Assembly: GCA_024235095.1 (NCBI GenBank)
Contig: JACKNC010000002.1
Span: 434,001-498,000 of the forward strand
Length of the DNA stretch: 64,000 nucleotides
From: Gammaproteobacteria bacterium
GTDB taxonomy: Bacteria; Pseudomonadota; Gammaproteobacteria; Competibacterales; Competibacteraceae
Direction: 5' to 3'
Below the pieces are notes generated by a model. That model saw nothing but the letters and a program-made list of their open reading frames with translations. It searched no databases and was not told where the DNA came from. Numbering within the stretch: position 1 is the first letter of the stretch; each line of letters opens with the position of its first letter. A program made the translations under genes and the position numbers. Shown piece by piece: positions 36,680 through 45,358 of this stretch.

Positions 36680-36705
36680 CCCCTCTCCCACCAGCGGGCG
36701 AGGGG
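36680..36705 (+). repeat. Hairpin repeat before intact apbE
   Basis: Second copy of the CCCCTC...GAGGGG hairpin at 29772-29797. Its right arm GAGGGGAG also supplies the ribosome-binding sequence of apbE, so folding could limit apbE translation. Confidence 0.5.
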
Positions 36706-36713
36706 AGTTCTTC

Positions 36714-37754
36714 ATGATGAAAAAACTCTCCACTCCCTTCTATTCCGCGGCGCTGCTGCTGGCAGTTCTAACCTTCGCTGCTTGTAAACCAACATCGCCT
36801 GATCCGACCATGCGCTTCACCGGCGCGACTATGGGGACAAGTTATGACCTCAAACTGGTTCCCTCGCCGGGTGAAACCCTGCACGCTGACTTCCAGACGC
36901 GAGTCGAAGCCCTGCTGACGCGCATCAACAAAACGCTATCCACCTATGACCCCGATTCCGAGCTTTCCCGCTTCAACCAGAATCCCAGCACTGAGTGGAT
37001 CGCGGTATCATCCGAATTGCAACAAATCGTTGCCGAGGGACTGCGGATCAGCGAATTAAGCAGTGGGGCCTTTGACATCACCGTTGGGCCGCTGGTGAAT
37101 CTATGGGGCTTCGGCCCGGCGCCGCGCCGTGACCAGGTTCCCGGCGATGCCGAAATTGTCCAGGAGCGCGAGCGGGTCGGCTATTGGCATTTAAGCGTCC
37201 GCGAGGAGCCGCCAGCGCTCAAGAAAGACCGTCCCGACCTGTATGTGGATCTTTCCGCGATCGCCAAGGGCTACGGCGTCGATCAATTGGCGGCGCTGGT
37301 CGAGGCGGCGGGCATTGAGAACTACCTGGTTTCCATTGCTGGCGAGATTCGCGCAAAGGGCCACAACGGCCAAGGTCAACCCTGGACCCTTGCCATTGAA
37401 AAGCCGGTCGCGGGCCAACGCGCGGTGGAACGGCTGATTCAACCAGGTGATCACAGTGTCTCGACTTCGGGCGATTATCGCAATTTTTTCGAACAGAACG
37501 GCCAACGCTACTCACATATCATCAACCCACGCACCGGTCGGCCCGTGCCGCAAACCCTCGCGTCAGTGACTGTAGTTACCAATCGATCCATGATCGCCGA
37601 CGCCACCGCCACCGCTCTGATGGCCTCGGGTGCGGAATTTGGTTTTCAACTTGCAAGCGCCCACCGTTTGGCGGCTTTTTTTATCACTGTCGACCCCAAG
37701 GGAGAGTTCCAGGAGCGCTATACGTCGGAATTTGAACAGTATCTGATGCAATAG
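36714..37754 (+). CDS. apbE: FAD:protein FMN transferase (ApbE), lipoprotein
   Basis: A 346-residue exported enzyme that attaches FMN covalently to Thr of target flavoproteins such as RnfG, NqrB/C or NosR. LLAVLTFAACKP is a lipobox with Cys near residue 23. Family motifs follow: RFTGATMGTSYDL, LSTYDPDSELSRFN, GAFDITVGPLVNLWGFG, DLSAIAKGYGVDQLA, and GDYRNFFEQNGQRYSHIINP, with ATATALMASGAE near the end (Mg/FAD site). GGGGAG precedes the start codons (ATGATG). No obvious target flavoprotein is adjacent. It lies downstream of mcl2 copy 2 and upstream of an RND operon. Confidence 0.93.
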   Translation: MMKKLSTPFYSAALLLAVLTFAACKPTSPDPTMRFTGATMGTSYDLKLVPSPGETLHADFQTRVEALLTRINKTLSTYDPDSELSRFNQNPSTEWIAVSSELQQIVAEGLRISELSSGAFDITVGPLVNLWGFGPAPRRDQVPGDAEIVQERERVGYWHLSVREEPPALKKDRPDLYVDLSAIAKGYGVDQLAALVEAAGIENYLVSIAGEIRAKGHNGQGQPWTLAIEKPVAGQRAVERLIQPGDHSVSTSGDYRNFFEQNGQRYSHIINPRTGRPVPQTLASVTVVTNRSMIADATATALMASGAEFGFQLASAHRLAAFFITVDPKGEFQERYTSEFEQYLMQ

Positions 37755-37848
37755 GCTAAGCACCCCTGACCTTGTTCATTGCCCCCTAAAACATTAGAAT
37801 TTTCTAATATACAAAACCTGACATCCATCCGGCTTGAGAGGGACTGCC

Positions 37849-38907
37849 ATGTCCACGCTAATTCGCCCCTTGCTCTTGCTCATCCTGCCCAGTTTTCTGG
37901 CCATCCCGTCCATAACCGCGATCGCTGCGGAACTCCCTTTTCCGGTTGCTGAAGCCCGGCAACAAACCCTGCCCGATGAGCAGGTGCTTGACGGCGTCGT
38001 CGAGGCCGTTAACAAAAGCACGGTTTCCGCCCAGACAGCGGGGCGGGTCGAGGAGATCATGGTCGATGTTAATGACTTCGTTCCGCAAGGAGCGCCGATC
38101 GTCCGTATCCGCAACATCGAACAACGCGCCGGTCTGGAACAGGCACAGGCCGCTTTGCGCGAGGCGCAGGCCCGTTTCATTGAAGCCGACGCTGAATACA
38201 AGCGCATTCGCGGCGTGTATGAAAAACAGTTGGTATCCAAGGCGCAAATGGATTCCGCCACCGCCACGCTCAATGCCGCCAAGGCGCGTCTGGAAGCAGC
38301 GCAGGCGGGCGTTGCGCAGGCCAAGGAGTCGCTGGGCTACACCACGATCAATGCGCCCTACAGTGGCATTGTCCTGGAGCGCCATGTGGAGCTGGGCGAG
38401 ACTGTGCAACCGGGCAAGCCGTTGATGACCGGTTTCTCACTGGATGAATTGCGCGTGATCGTCAACGTACCGCAGCGCCTCATTGGGCCGGTGCGCCAGT
38501 ACAGTCAAGCGCGGGTGTTGCCACCGAATGGCGGACCTGGCATTCCCGCCGAGAAGCTAACCTTTTTCCCCTACGCTGATCCGCAGAGCAATGTATTCAA
38601 GGTGCGCGTGTACCTGCCGCCCAAAACCGAGGGGTTCTATCCGGGCATGTTCGTCAAGACCGCGTTCCGGGTGGGCGAGGATCAACGGTTGACCGTGCCG
38701 CGCGCCGCGCTCGCGCAACGCGGCGAAGTGAGCGCTGTTTACGTGGTCAAGAACGATCGGGTCAACCTGCGCCAGGTGCGGCCTGGCCGAACCGAAGGGG
38801 ATCAGGTGGAAATCCTGGCCGGGCTGGACGCCGGCGAAACGGTGGCCCTGAACCCGATCCAGGCTGGCGTTTATCTCAAGGAACAGGCGCGGAGCGGAGG
38901 TCAATGA
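37849..38907 (+). CDS. RND efflux periplasmic adaptor
   Basis: A 352-residue membrane fusion protein. The signal peptide is MSTLIRPLLLLILPSFLAIP up to about AIAA. Lipoyl half-motifs VSAQTAGRVEEIMVDVNDFV and TTINAPYSGIVLERHVELGE flank an alpha-hairpin (residues 90-155), followed by beta-barrel and membrane-proximal domains (RLTVPRAALAQRGEVSAVYV). ATG 37849 with GAGAGGGA upstream is preferred over a TTG 15 bases before. The stop codon lies one base before the permease ATG. It serves the adjacent RND permease. Confidence 0.9.
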   Translation: MSTLIRPLLLLILPSFLAIPSITAIAAELPFPVAEARQQTLPDEQVLDGVVEAVNKSTVSAQTAGRVEEIMVDVNDFVPQGAPIVRIRNIEQRAGLEQAQAALREAQARFIEADAEYKRIRGVYEKQLVSKAQMDSATATLNAAKARLEAAQAGVAQAKESLGYTTINAPYSGIVLERHVELGETVQPGKPLMTGFSLDELRVIVNVPQRLIGPVRQYSQARVLPPNGGPGIPAEKLTFFPYADPQSNVFKVRVYLPPKTEGFYPGMFVKTAFRVGEDQRLTVPRAALAQRGEVSAVYVVKNDRVNLRQVRPGRTEGDQVEILAGLDAGETVALNPIQAGVYLKEQARSGGQ

Positions 38908-38908
38908 T

Positions 38909-41900
38909 ATGAACGAGGCCGCCGAACCCCGTCTCGGCCTGTCCGGGGCGATTGCAAAAAAATTCCTGCGCAATCAGATTACGCCCTTGCTGGCTCTGGT
39001 CGGGTTGTTGATGGGCTTGTTCGCAGTGCTGGTCACGCCCCGCGAGGAGGAGCCGCAAATCAACGTGACCTTCGCCAATGTGTTCATTCCCTTCCCCGGC
39101 GCTACCGCCCAAGAGGTGGAAAAGCTGGTGAGCAGTCCGGCGGAGCAGATGCTGGCGGAAATCGAAGGCGTGGAGCATGTCTACTCGATCTCCCGGCCCG
39201 GCATGGCGGCGCTGACTGTGCAGTTTTTCGTCGGCGAACCACGCACTGACGCCATCGTCCGGCTGTATAACAAATTGTATTCCAACGCAGACTGGTTACC
39301 ACCGAACCTCGGGGTGGGACAGCCGATTGTCAAACCCAAGGGCATTGACGACGTGCCGATTGTCGCCCTGACCCTGTGGACCGAAGACCCTACGCGCAGC
39401 GCCAACGATCTGGCGCGGGTGGCGCATACCCTGGAAACCGAATTGAAGCGGGTCGCTGGCACCCGCAATCTGTACACCATCGGCGCGCCGGATCGCGTCG
39501 TCCATGTGCTGTTCGATCCGGCCAAGCTGTCGGGCTATGACTTGTCGCTGGCCGAATTGCGCCGCTCGTTGCAAGCTGCGAACGCTTCGGCAGACGCCGG
39601 CGCGCTGGTGAGCGATAACCGGGAGATTCCGGTCCAGGCCGGCAGTTTCCTGGTGAATTCTGGAGAGATCGGCCAACTGGTGGTCGGCTTGCACCAGGGA
39701 ACGCCGGTCTATTTGGCCGATGTCGCCGAGGTCCGGCTAGGGCCGGATTCGCCAGAGCACTATGTCTGGCTGGGAACCGGTCCAGCGGCGGCGGCTAACG
39801 GCATTGCAACGCGCGGAGAATTTCCGGCGGTGACCTTGGCGATTGCCAAGAAGCCGGGCGAGAACGCCGTGCAAATCGCCGATCAACTACTGAAACGGGT
39901 TAAAGAGTTGCGGGGTACGTTCATTCCGGAAGGCGTGAATCTTACTGTGACCCGCAACTACGGAGTCACCGCGAATGACAAGGCGATGGCTCTGATCGCT
40001 AAGCTCATGTTCGCCACCGGCCTGGTGATCGTGTTAGTGCTGATTGCGTTGGGCTGGCGCGAGGCGTTCATCGTCGGCGCGGCGGTGATTTTGACCTTGA
40101 CTATCACACTGTTTGCCTCCTGGGCTTGGGGTTTTACCCTCAACCGGGTGTCGCTGTTCGCGCTGATTTTCTCCATCGGCATCCTGGTGGACGACGCCAT
40201 CGTGGTGGTGGAGAACATTCACCGGCATATCCATCTGGGCGGGCGCACGTTGGTTGAGGCGATTCCGCGGGCGGTGGACGAAGTGGGCGGCCCGACCATT
40301 CTGGCGACCTTCACGGTCATTGCCGCCCTGCTACCTATGGCGTTTGTGTCCGGGTTGATGGGACCGTACATGAGTCCGATTCCGATCAACTCCAGCATGG
40401 GGATGTTGATTTCGCTGGCGGTGGCCTTCGTGTTCACCCCGTGGCTGACCTACAAGGTATTGCATCGGGCAAACTCACCGTCGAACCACCCCGGCGCTGA
40501 CGCGCCACCTCTCCTTGGCCAAGGAGGGGAAAATGCTGGGACGGAAGACTTCGCCCATCGCCTGTTCCGCCGGGTGGTTGGTCCATTCCTGCGCGGGCGG
40601 CAGGGCCGGCCACTGCGCTGGTTGTTGGGCATTGCGGTGCTGGTCATGATCGGTGGTTCGATCAGCCTGGCTTATTTCCAACTCGTGGTGCTGAAGATGC
40701 TGCCCTTTGACAACAAGTCGGAGTTCCAAGTGATCGTGGATATGCCGGAAGGAACCACGCTGGAGCAAACCGCCTGGGTGCTAGGCGAACTGGGCCGCTA
40801 TCTGACCACGGTGCCCGAGGTGACCGATTATCAGGTCTATGCCGGAACTTCCGCGCCGATCAATTTCAACGGTCTGGTGCGTCAGTACTATCTACGCGAA
40901 GGGGCAAACGTCGGCGACCTTCAGGTAAATCTGGTGGATAAGAAACACCGTCACCGGCAAAGCCATGAGATTGCCCTAGCTGTGCGCGGTCCCTTGCAGG
41001 AAATTGGCGCGAAGTATGACGCCAATGTGAAGGTTGTCGAAGTGCCGCCCGGTCCGCCGGTTATGGCCCCGCTCGTCGCGGAGGTTTATGGATTGAATTA
41101 CCCTGGGCAGATCAAAGCTGCGCAGCGCGTCCGGCAAGTGTTCAGCGCCACCCCGGACATCATCGATGTCGATGATACGGTGGAGACTCCTTCCGAACGC
41201 TTGATCGCCCATGTCGACCGAGCCAAGGCGGCATTGCTTGGCGTATCGCAACAAGCAGTTGCCGCTGACATCAATACCGCCTTACGCGGCGAGGATGTCA
41301 GCTATCTGCATTCCGAAACCGCTAAGTACCCGATTCCGCTGCGTCTGGAGTTGCCCGTCGCTGACAAGGCGGATATGGCCTCAGTGCTGGATTTACGCAT
41401 GCGCAGTCAGGCTGGCCCCCTCGTGCCGCTGTCAGAGATTGTGGATATTGAAACGACGCAGCGCGAGAACGCAATTTACCACAAGGACTTGCTACCTGTG
41501 GTGTTCGTCTTTGGCGATATGGCGGGACGGCTGGACAGTCCTCTCTATGGGATGTTCGAGATTTTTAGCCGTCTGCGAGACACGCCGATTGCCGGGGAAC
41601 CGGTTGAACAATTTTTCATCCGCCCACCGGATAATCCCTACACTTATAGTTTGAAATGGGATGGCGAATGGCAGATTACCTATGAAACTTTCCGCGACAT
41701 GGGCATTGCCTACGGCGTCGGAATGATTCTGATCTACCTGCTGGTGGTGGCGCAATTTCATTCCTACCTTGTGCCGCTCATCATCATGGCGCCGATTCCG
41801 CTGACCATCATCGGCGTGATGCCTGGCCATGCCTTGCTGCATGCGCAATTCACGGCGACCTCGATGATTGGCATGATCGCGCTGGCTGGGATCATTGTCC

Positions 41901-42175
41901 GCAACTCGATTCTGCTGGTCGATTTCATCAATCTGGAGGTCGAGAATGGCGTACCGTTTCAGGAGGCGGTGATCCGTTCCAGCGCGGTGCGGGCTAAGCC
42001 GATCATACTGACCGCGCTGGCGGCGATGCTGGGGGCATTGTTCATTCTCGATGATCCCATTTTCCGGGGTCTGGCCATCTCACTGATTTTCGGGATTCTG
42101 GTCTCGACCCTGCTGACGCTGGCGTTCATCCCGGTGCTGTATTACGCTGCGTTTCGGCGGCGGCTAGAAAAATGA
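38909..42175 (+). CDS. RND-family efflux permease, with in-frame repeat insertion
   Basis: A 1088-residue inner-membrane RND transporter. The first helix (TPLLALVGLLMGLFAVLV) is followed by TPREEEPQI. The helix 4 proton-relay pair is in GILVDDAIVVVENI (about residue 430). The second half repeats the fold and ends in a 6-helix block with GIIVRNSILLVDFI. It is about 50-60 residues longer than the first RND permease here. Part of the surplus is a Pro/Gly-rich loop near residues 526-548 encoded by a palindromic repeat. It forms an operon with the adaptor gene. No outer-membrane channel gene is next to it. Confidence 0.9.
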   Translation: MNEAAEPRLGLSGAIAKKFLRNQITPLLALVGLLMGLFAVLVTPREEEPQINVTFANVFIPFPGATAQEVEKLVSSPAEQMLAEIEGVEHVYSISRPGMAALTVQFFVGEPRTDAIVRLYNKLYSNADWLPPNLGVGQPIVKPKGIDDVPIVALTLWTEDPTRSANDLARVAHTLETELKRVAGTRNLYTIGAPDRVVHVLFDPAKLSGYDLSLAELRRSLQAANASADAGALVSDNREIPVQAGSFLVNSGEIGQLVVGLHQGTPVYLADVAEVRLGPDSPEHYVWLGTGPAAAANGIATRGEFPAVTLAIAKKPGENAVQIADQLLKRVKELRGTFIPEGVNLTVTRNYGVTANDKAMALIAKLMFATGLVIVLVLIALGWREAFIVGAAVILTLTITLFASWAWGFTLNRVSLFALIFSIGILVDDAIVVVENIHRHIHLGGRTLVEAIPRAVDEVGGPTILATFTVIAALLPMAFVSGLMGPYMSPIPINSSMGMLISLAVAFVFTPWLTYKVLHRANSPSNHPGADAPPLLGQGGENAGTEDFAHRLFRRVVGPFLRGRQGRPLRWLLGIAVLVMIGGSISLAYFQLVVLKMLPFDNKSEFQVIVDMPEGTTLEQTAWVLGELGRYLTTVPEVTDYQVYAGTSAPINFNGLVRQYYLREGANVGDLQVNLVDKKHRHRQSHEIALAVRGPLQEIGAKYDANVKVVEVPPGPPVMAPLVAEVYGLNYPGQIKAAQRVRQVFSATPDIIDVDDTVETPSERLIAHVDRAKAALLGVSQQAVAADINTALRGEDVSYLHSETAKYPIPLRLELPVADKADMASVLDLRMRSQAGPLVPLSEIVDIETTQRENAIYHKDLLPVVFVFGDMAGRLDSPLYGMFEIFSRLRDTPIAGEPVEQFFIRPPDNPYTYSLKWDGEWQITYETFRDMGIAYGVGMILIYLLVVAQFHSYLVPLIIMAPIPLTIIGVMPGHALLHAQFTATSMIGMIALAGIIVRNSILLVDFINLEVENGVPFQEAVIRSSAVRAKPIILTALAAMLGALFILDDPIFRGLAISLIFGILVSTLLTLAFIPVLYYAAFRRRLEK
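40505..40530. repeat. Palindromic repeat inside the RND permease gene
   Basis: CTCCTTGG-CCAAGGAG is a perfect 16-base palindrome (40511-40526) set in a longer, less perfect one. It keeps the reading frame and encodes APPLLGQGGEN in the cytoplasmic loop between the two RND halves. The style resembles the dispersed hairpins elsewhere in the window. Confidence 0.55.
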
Positions 42176-42202
42176 TTAAGCGACTGCCTGGAGGAGTAAG
42201 CT

Positions 42203-44368
42203 GTGGAGAAAAAGCTTTTTTTAACGCGCATCCTGCATCCGAGCATCCGCCTGCGGCTACAGCTTCTGGTTGGAGCCTTCATGCTGGCGTTATTCGCCAT
42301 GACGCTGCACGGTCTGTACGATATCCGGGTGCAGCTGATGGAAGACCGGATCACCGCTACTAAACAGCTGGTTGAATCCGTCTATAGCATCCTGGCTCGC
42401 TATCATGATCTGGCGGCCAGTGGGAGTATGAGCGAGACGGACGCCCAACGAGCCGCCCTGGACGTGATCAAAGACCTGCGCTATGACGGTAACAACTACT
42501 TCTGGATCAATGATTCATTGCCACGCATGGTCATGCATCCCTTCAAACCGGAACTGGATGGCCAGGACTTGCGCGGATTGCAAGATCCAACCGGGAAACA
42601 TCTGTTTGTCGAGCTTGTAAAAGCGGTCAAACAGGCAGGAAGCGGAGTGGTGCCTTACTTATGGCCAAAGCCTGGCGCTGAGCAGCCCGTTCCTAAAATT
42701 TCTTATGTTAAACATTTTAAACCCTGGGACTGGATTATCGGCACCGGCATTTATATCGATGATGTTGACCGGCTATTTCAAGGACAATTGGTGGAGAACG
42801 GTGTTCTGGCGTTTGGCGCATTCTTCTTCTTGGCGTTGTTGAGCTACTGGGTCACCGGCAGCATTGTTAAACCGTTGCACCAGGCAGTAGATATGGCCCA
42901 TAACGTTGCCAATGGCGATCTGAAAGTCACAACGACGATTACCGGACGTGATGAAGTTGCACAGCTATTGAGCGCCATGAGCGAAATGGCTGCACGTCTT
43001 AATGGCATCGTCTCGAACGTTGCACGTCTGTCCGGGCGCATGACCGCTATCGCCCATGAGCTGGACGACGACAGCAGTGGCCTGTCAAAACGCACTGCAG
43101 AGCAAGCGGCGGCGCTAGAGGCCAGCGCTACTGCAATGGAGCAATTGACGGCCACGGTCAAAAACAGTGCTGAACATGCTCGGCAGGCCAGTCAACTCGC
43201 GGCGGCAGCGCGCACGCAAGCCGAACAAGGCGGACAGGTGGTGGAACAGGCTATCGCCGCTATGGACACGATTAATCAGAGTAGCGGTCGGATCGCTGAC
43301 ATCATCGGCGTGATTGATGAAATCGCCTTCCAAACCAATCTGCTGGCGCTAAACGCCGCTGTCGAGGCCGCTCGCGCTGGCGAACAAGGTAGAGGATTTG
43401 CTGTTGTTGCCAGCGAGGTGCGCAAACTGGCGCAGCGCAGCGCTGACGCAGCCAAGGAAATCAAAGCATTGATTACCGACAGCGTGGCCAAGGTCAGTGA
43501 TGGCAGTCATCTGGTCGAGCGTTCCGGCCATACCCTGCGTGAGATCATCCAGTCGGTCAAAAAGGTCAGCGACATTGTTGTCGAGATCGCTGCCGCCGCC
43601 AGCGAGCAAGCCAGTGGCATTGAACAGGCCAGTCAGGCGATCGTGCGGATGGATCAGGTCACCCAGCAGAACGTAGCTCTTGTGGATCAAACCGGGACGG
43701 TCAGCCGCACCATGAATCAGGAAGCGGACGAATTGCATCATTTAATGGAATTTTTCAAGCTGGATGAAGATACGCTAGCCGCGCTAAATGCGCCGGAGAA
43801 CGACCAACGAGTTGTTGACCTGATCACATGGAGTGAGGACTTCAGCGTGAACGATCCCGAGATCGATCAGCAGCATCAAAAATTAGTGAGGATGATCAAT
43901 GCGCTGCATGAGGCAATGCTGGTTGGGAAGGGCAAAAGCGTGATGGGCAAGCTGCTGGATGAGTTGATTGAATACACCGCTCAGCATTTCAAATATGAGG
44001 AAGAACGCATGGAGGCTGGTCATTATCCGGACTTAGCCGAGCATCGCAAGAAACATGCGGACCTGGTTAGCAAAGCGCTCGAAATCCAGAAGAAAGTGAA
44101 GAGCGGCAAACATATGGTCGAGATGGAGACGATGAGGTTCCTGAAGGCGTGGTTAACCGAACACATTCAACGCAGCGATAAGAAGTACGCGCCCTATATC
44201 CAGCGTAAACCGGAAATAAAACGGGCTGGATCGTCCATGGAAAACAGGGTAAAACCACGCATCGCCACCGTAACCAAGTCCGTAGCAGCCCAACATTTGG
44301 CGGCAATTCCAGCCAGAAAAACTCCAGCAGTTACGAGCGGCGCTGCCGACGAGTGGGAAGAATTTTGA
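42203..44368 (+). CDS. Methyl-accepting chemotaxis protein with Cache sensor and C-terminal hemerythrin
   Basis: A 721-residue receptor. After a first membrane helix (residues 18-36) comes a single Cache_2 periplasmic domain ([36 protein letters not shown]), a second helix (about 202-220), HAMP, and the MCP signalling domain with hairpin tip [20 protein letters not shown]. From about residue 535 a bacteriohemerythrin follows: [41 protein letters not shown] and [15 protein letters not shown] carry the di-iron His, Glu and Asp ligands. The last residues DEWEEF resemble the NWETF tether for CheR/CheB. It probably drives taxis with O2 sensed by the di-iron site, as in DcrH. Confidence 0.9.
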   Translation: MEKKLFLTRILHPSIRLRLQLLVGAFMLALFAMTLHGLYDIRVQLMEDRITATKQLVESVYSILARYHDLAASGSMSETDAQRAALDVIKDLRYDGNNYFWINDSLPRMVMHPFKPELDGQDLRGLQDPTGKHLFVELVKAVKQAGSGVVPYLWPKPGAEQPVPKISYVKHFKPWDWIIGTGIYIDDVDRLFQGQLVENGVLAFGAFFFLALLSYWVTGSIVKPLHQAVDMAHNVANGDLKVTTTITGRDEVAQLLSAMSEMAARLNGIVSNVARLSGRMTAIAHELDDDSSGLSKRTAEQAAALEASATAMEQLTATVKNSAEHARQASQLAAAARTQAEQGGQVVEQAIAAMDTINQSSGRIADIIGVIDEIAFQTNLLALNAAVEAARAGEQGRGFAVVASEVRKLAQRSADAAKEIKALITDSVAKVSDGSHLVERSGHTLREIIQSVKKVSDIVVEIAAAASEQASGIEQASQAIVRMDQVTQQNVALVDQTGTVSRTMNQEADELHHLMEFFKLDEDTLAALNAPENDQRVVDLITWSEDFSVNDPEIDQQHQKLVRMINALHEAMLVGKGKSVMGKLLDELIEYTAQHFKYEEERMEAGHYPDLAEHRKKHADLVSKALEIQKKVKSGKHMVEMETMRFLKAWLTEHIQRSDKKYAPYIQRKPEIKRAGSSMENRVKPRIATVTKSVAAQHLAAIPARKTPAVTSGAADEWEEF

Positions 44369-44462
44369 GATAATTGCAAAATTCAAAAAGCTGAGCGCTT
44401 GACTCATAATGCTAGTGAGCGCTCGCTCGCCGCCAGCATCGCACCATCAAAGGAAACTTCGC

Positions 44463-45293
44463 ATGACTTTTTTTCGTATCCTGCACACGATTATCGCGAA
44501 TTTGGCGATGTTAGCCTTCACTAGCGCCGCGCTTGCCGAGGAATTGATCATTCCCGGCAGCGGCAATCCCGAATATGTCTTGACACAACTTGCCAAGGCC
44601 TTTAACCAACAGCAGAGCGAGCACATCGTAACAGTGCCGTCGTCTACGGGAACTGCTGGCGCGCTACGCGATGTCGAGGCGGGTACGGCCAGCATGGGGC
44701 GGGTTGGCCGCCCGCTCAAGGAAAATGAGCGCAACAAGGGAATAAGTTACGTCGCCCTCGGACGCGATCCAGTGATATTCGCGGCTGGGGCAGGCGTCAC
44801 AGTGCATAGCATTACGTCAACGCAAGCAGTGGACGCCTTCAGCGGCAAGCTGACCGATTGGAGCGAACTGGGCGGCAATCCCGGCCCCATCCGGGCAATT
44901 GGACGCGAAACGACCGATGCTTCCAGACAAGCGCTCAGTCGCCTGATCAAACCGTTCGAGAACATCGTGTTCGGCGAGAACGTTAAGGTTGTGCATCTCG
45001 ATCCGGAGTTGATTACCTTGCTTGACCGGTATCCGACCAGCCTCGGGTTTCTCAATAAATCAGCCCTCGGCGCTTGCAACAGCAAAATTGTCTATCTGGC
45101 GTTCAATGGCGTCGAACCAACATCGGAAAATGTGGAAAAGGGACGTTATCCGCTTTGGTTGGAAATCGGATTGATTTACAAGCCCGACGCGCTGACGCCG
45201 GCGGGCAGAACATTTCTTGAGTTTGCCCGCTCTCCCGCCGGGAGCGAGATCTTGCGCGAGCATGGCGTCCTCCCTGCCGCCACCGAAAATTGA
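44463..45293 (+). CDS. PstS-like periplasmic substrate-binding protein
   Basis: A 276-residue protein with a signal peptide ending at SAALA. The mature part has the PBP type 2 fold of the phosphate-binding-like family: SSTGTAGALRDVEAGTASMG (anion-binding loop), GKLTDWSELGGNPGPIRAIG (typical of PstS proteins) and TTDASRQALSRLI. No pst transport genes are adjacent. The gene for a hybrid histidine kinase starts 65 bases downstream, so it may be the ligand-binding sensor for that kinase instead of a transport component. ATG 44463 follows AAGGAA. The ligand is unknown; phosphate or another oxyanion is possible. Confidence 0.72.
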   Translation: MTFFRILHTIIANLAMLAFTSAALAEELIIPGSGNPEYVLTQLAKAFNQQQSEHIVTVPSSTGTAGALRDVEAGTASMGRVGRPLKENERNKGISYVALGRDPVIFAAGAGVTVHSITSTQAVDAFSGKLTDWSELGGNPGPIRAIGRETTDASRQALSRLIKPFENIVFGENVKVVHLDPELITLLDRYPTSLGFLNKSALGACNSKIVYLAFNGVEPTSENVEKGRYPLWLEIGLIYKPDALTPAGRTFLEFARSPAGSEILREHGVLPAATEN

Positions 45294-45358
45294 CCGCAAT
45301 TGATTGACGCCGCGCCCCATGGTGGGAATCTAACCGTGAACGACCGAGCATCTGGCCT

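Larger units (their letters stand above)
35702..36754 (+). repeat. 1053-bp direct repeat, copy 2
   Basis: Identical to 28794-29846. In this copy the sequence continues past 36754 into an intact apbE, so this side probably keeps the original downstream arrangement. Confidence 0.95.
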
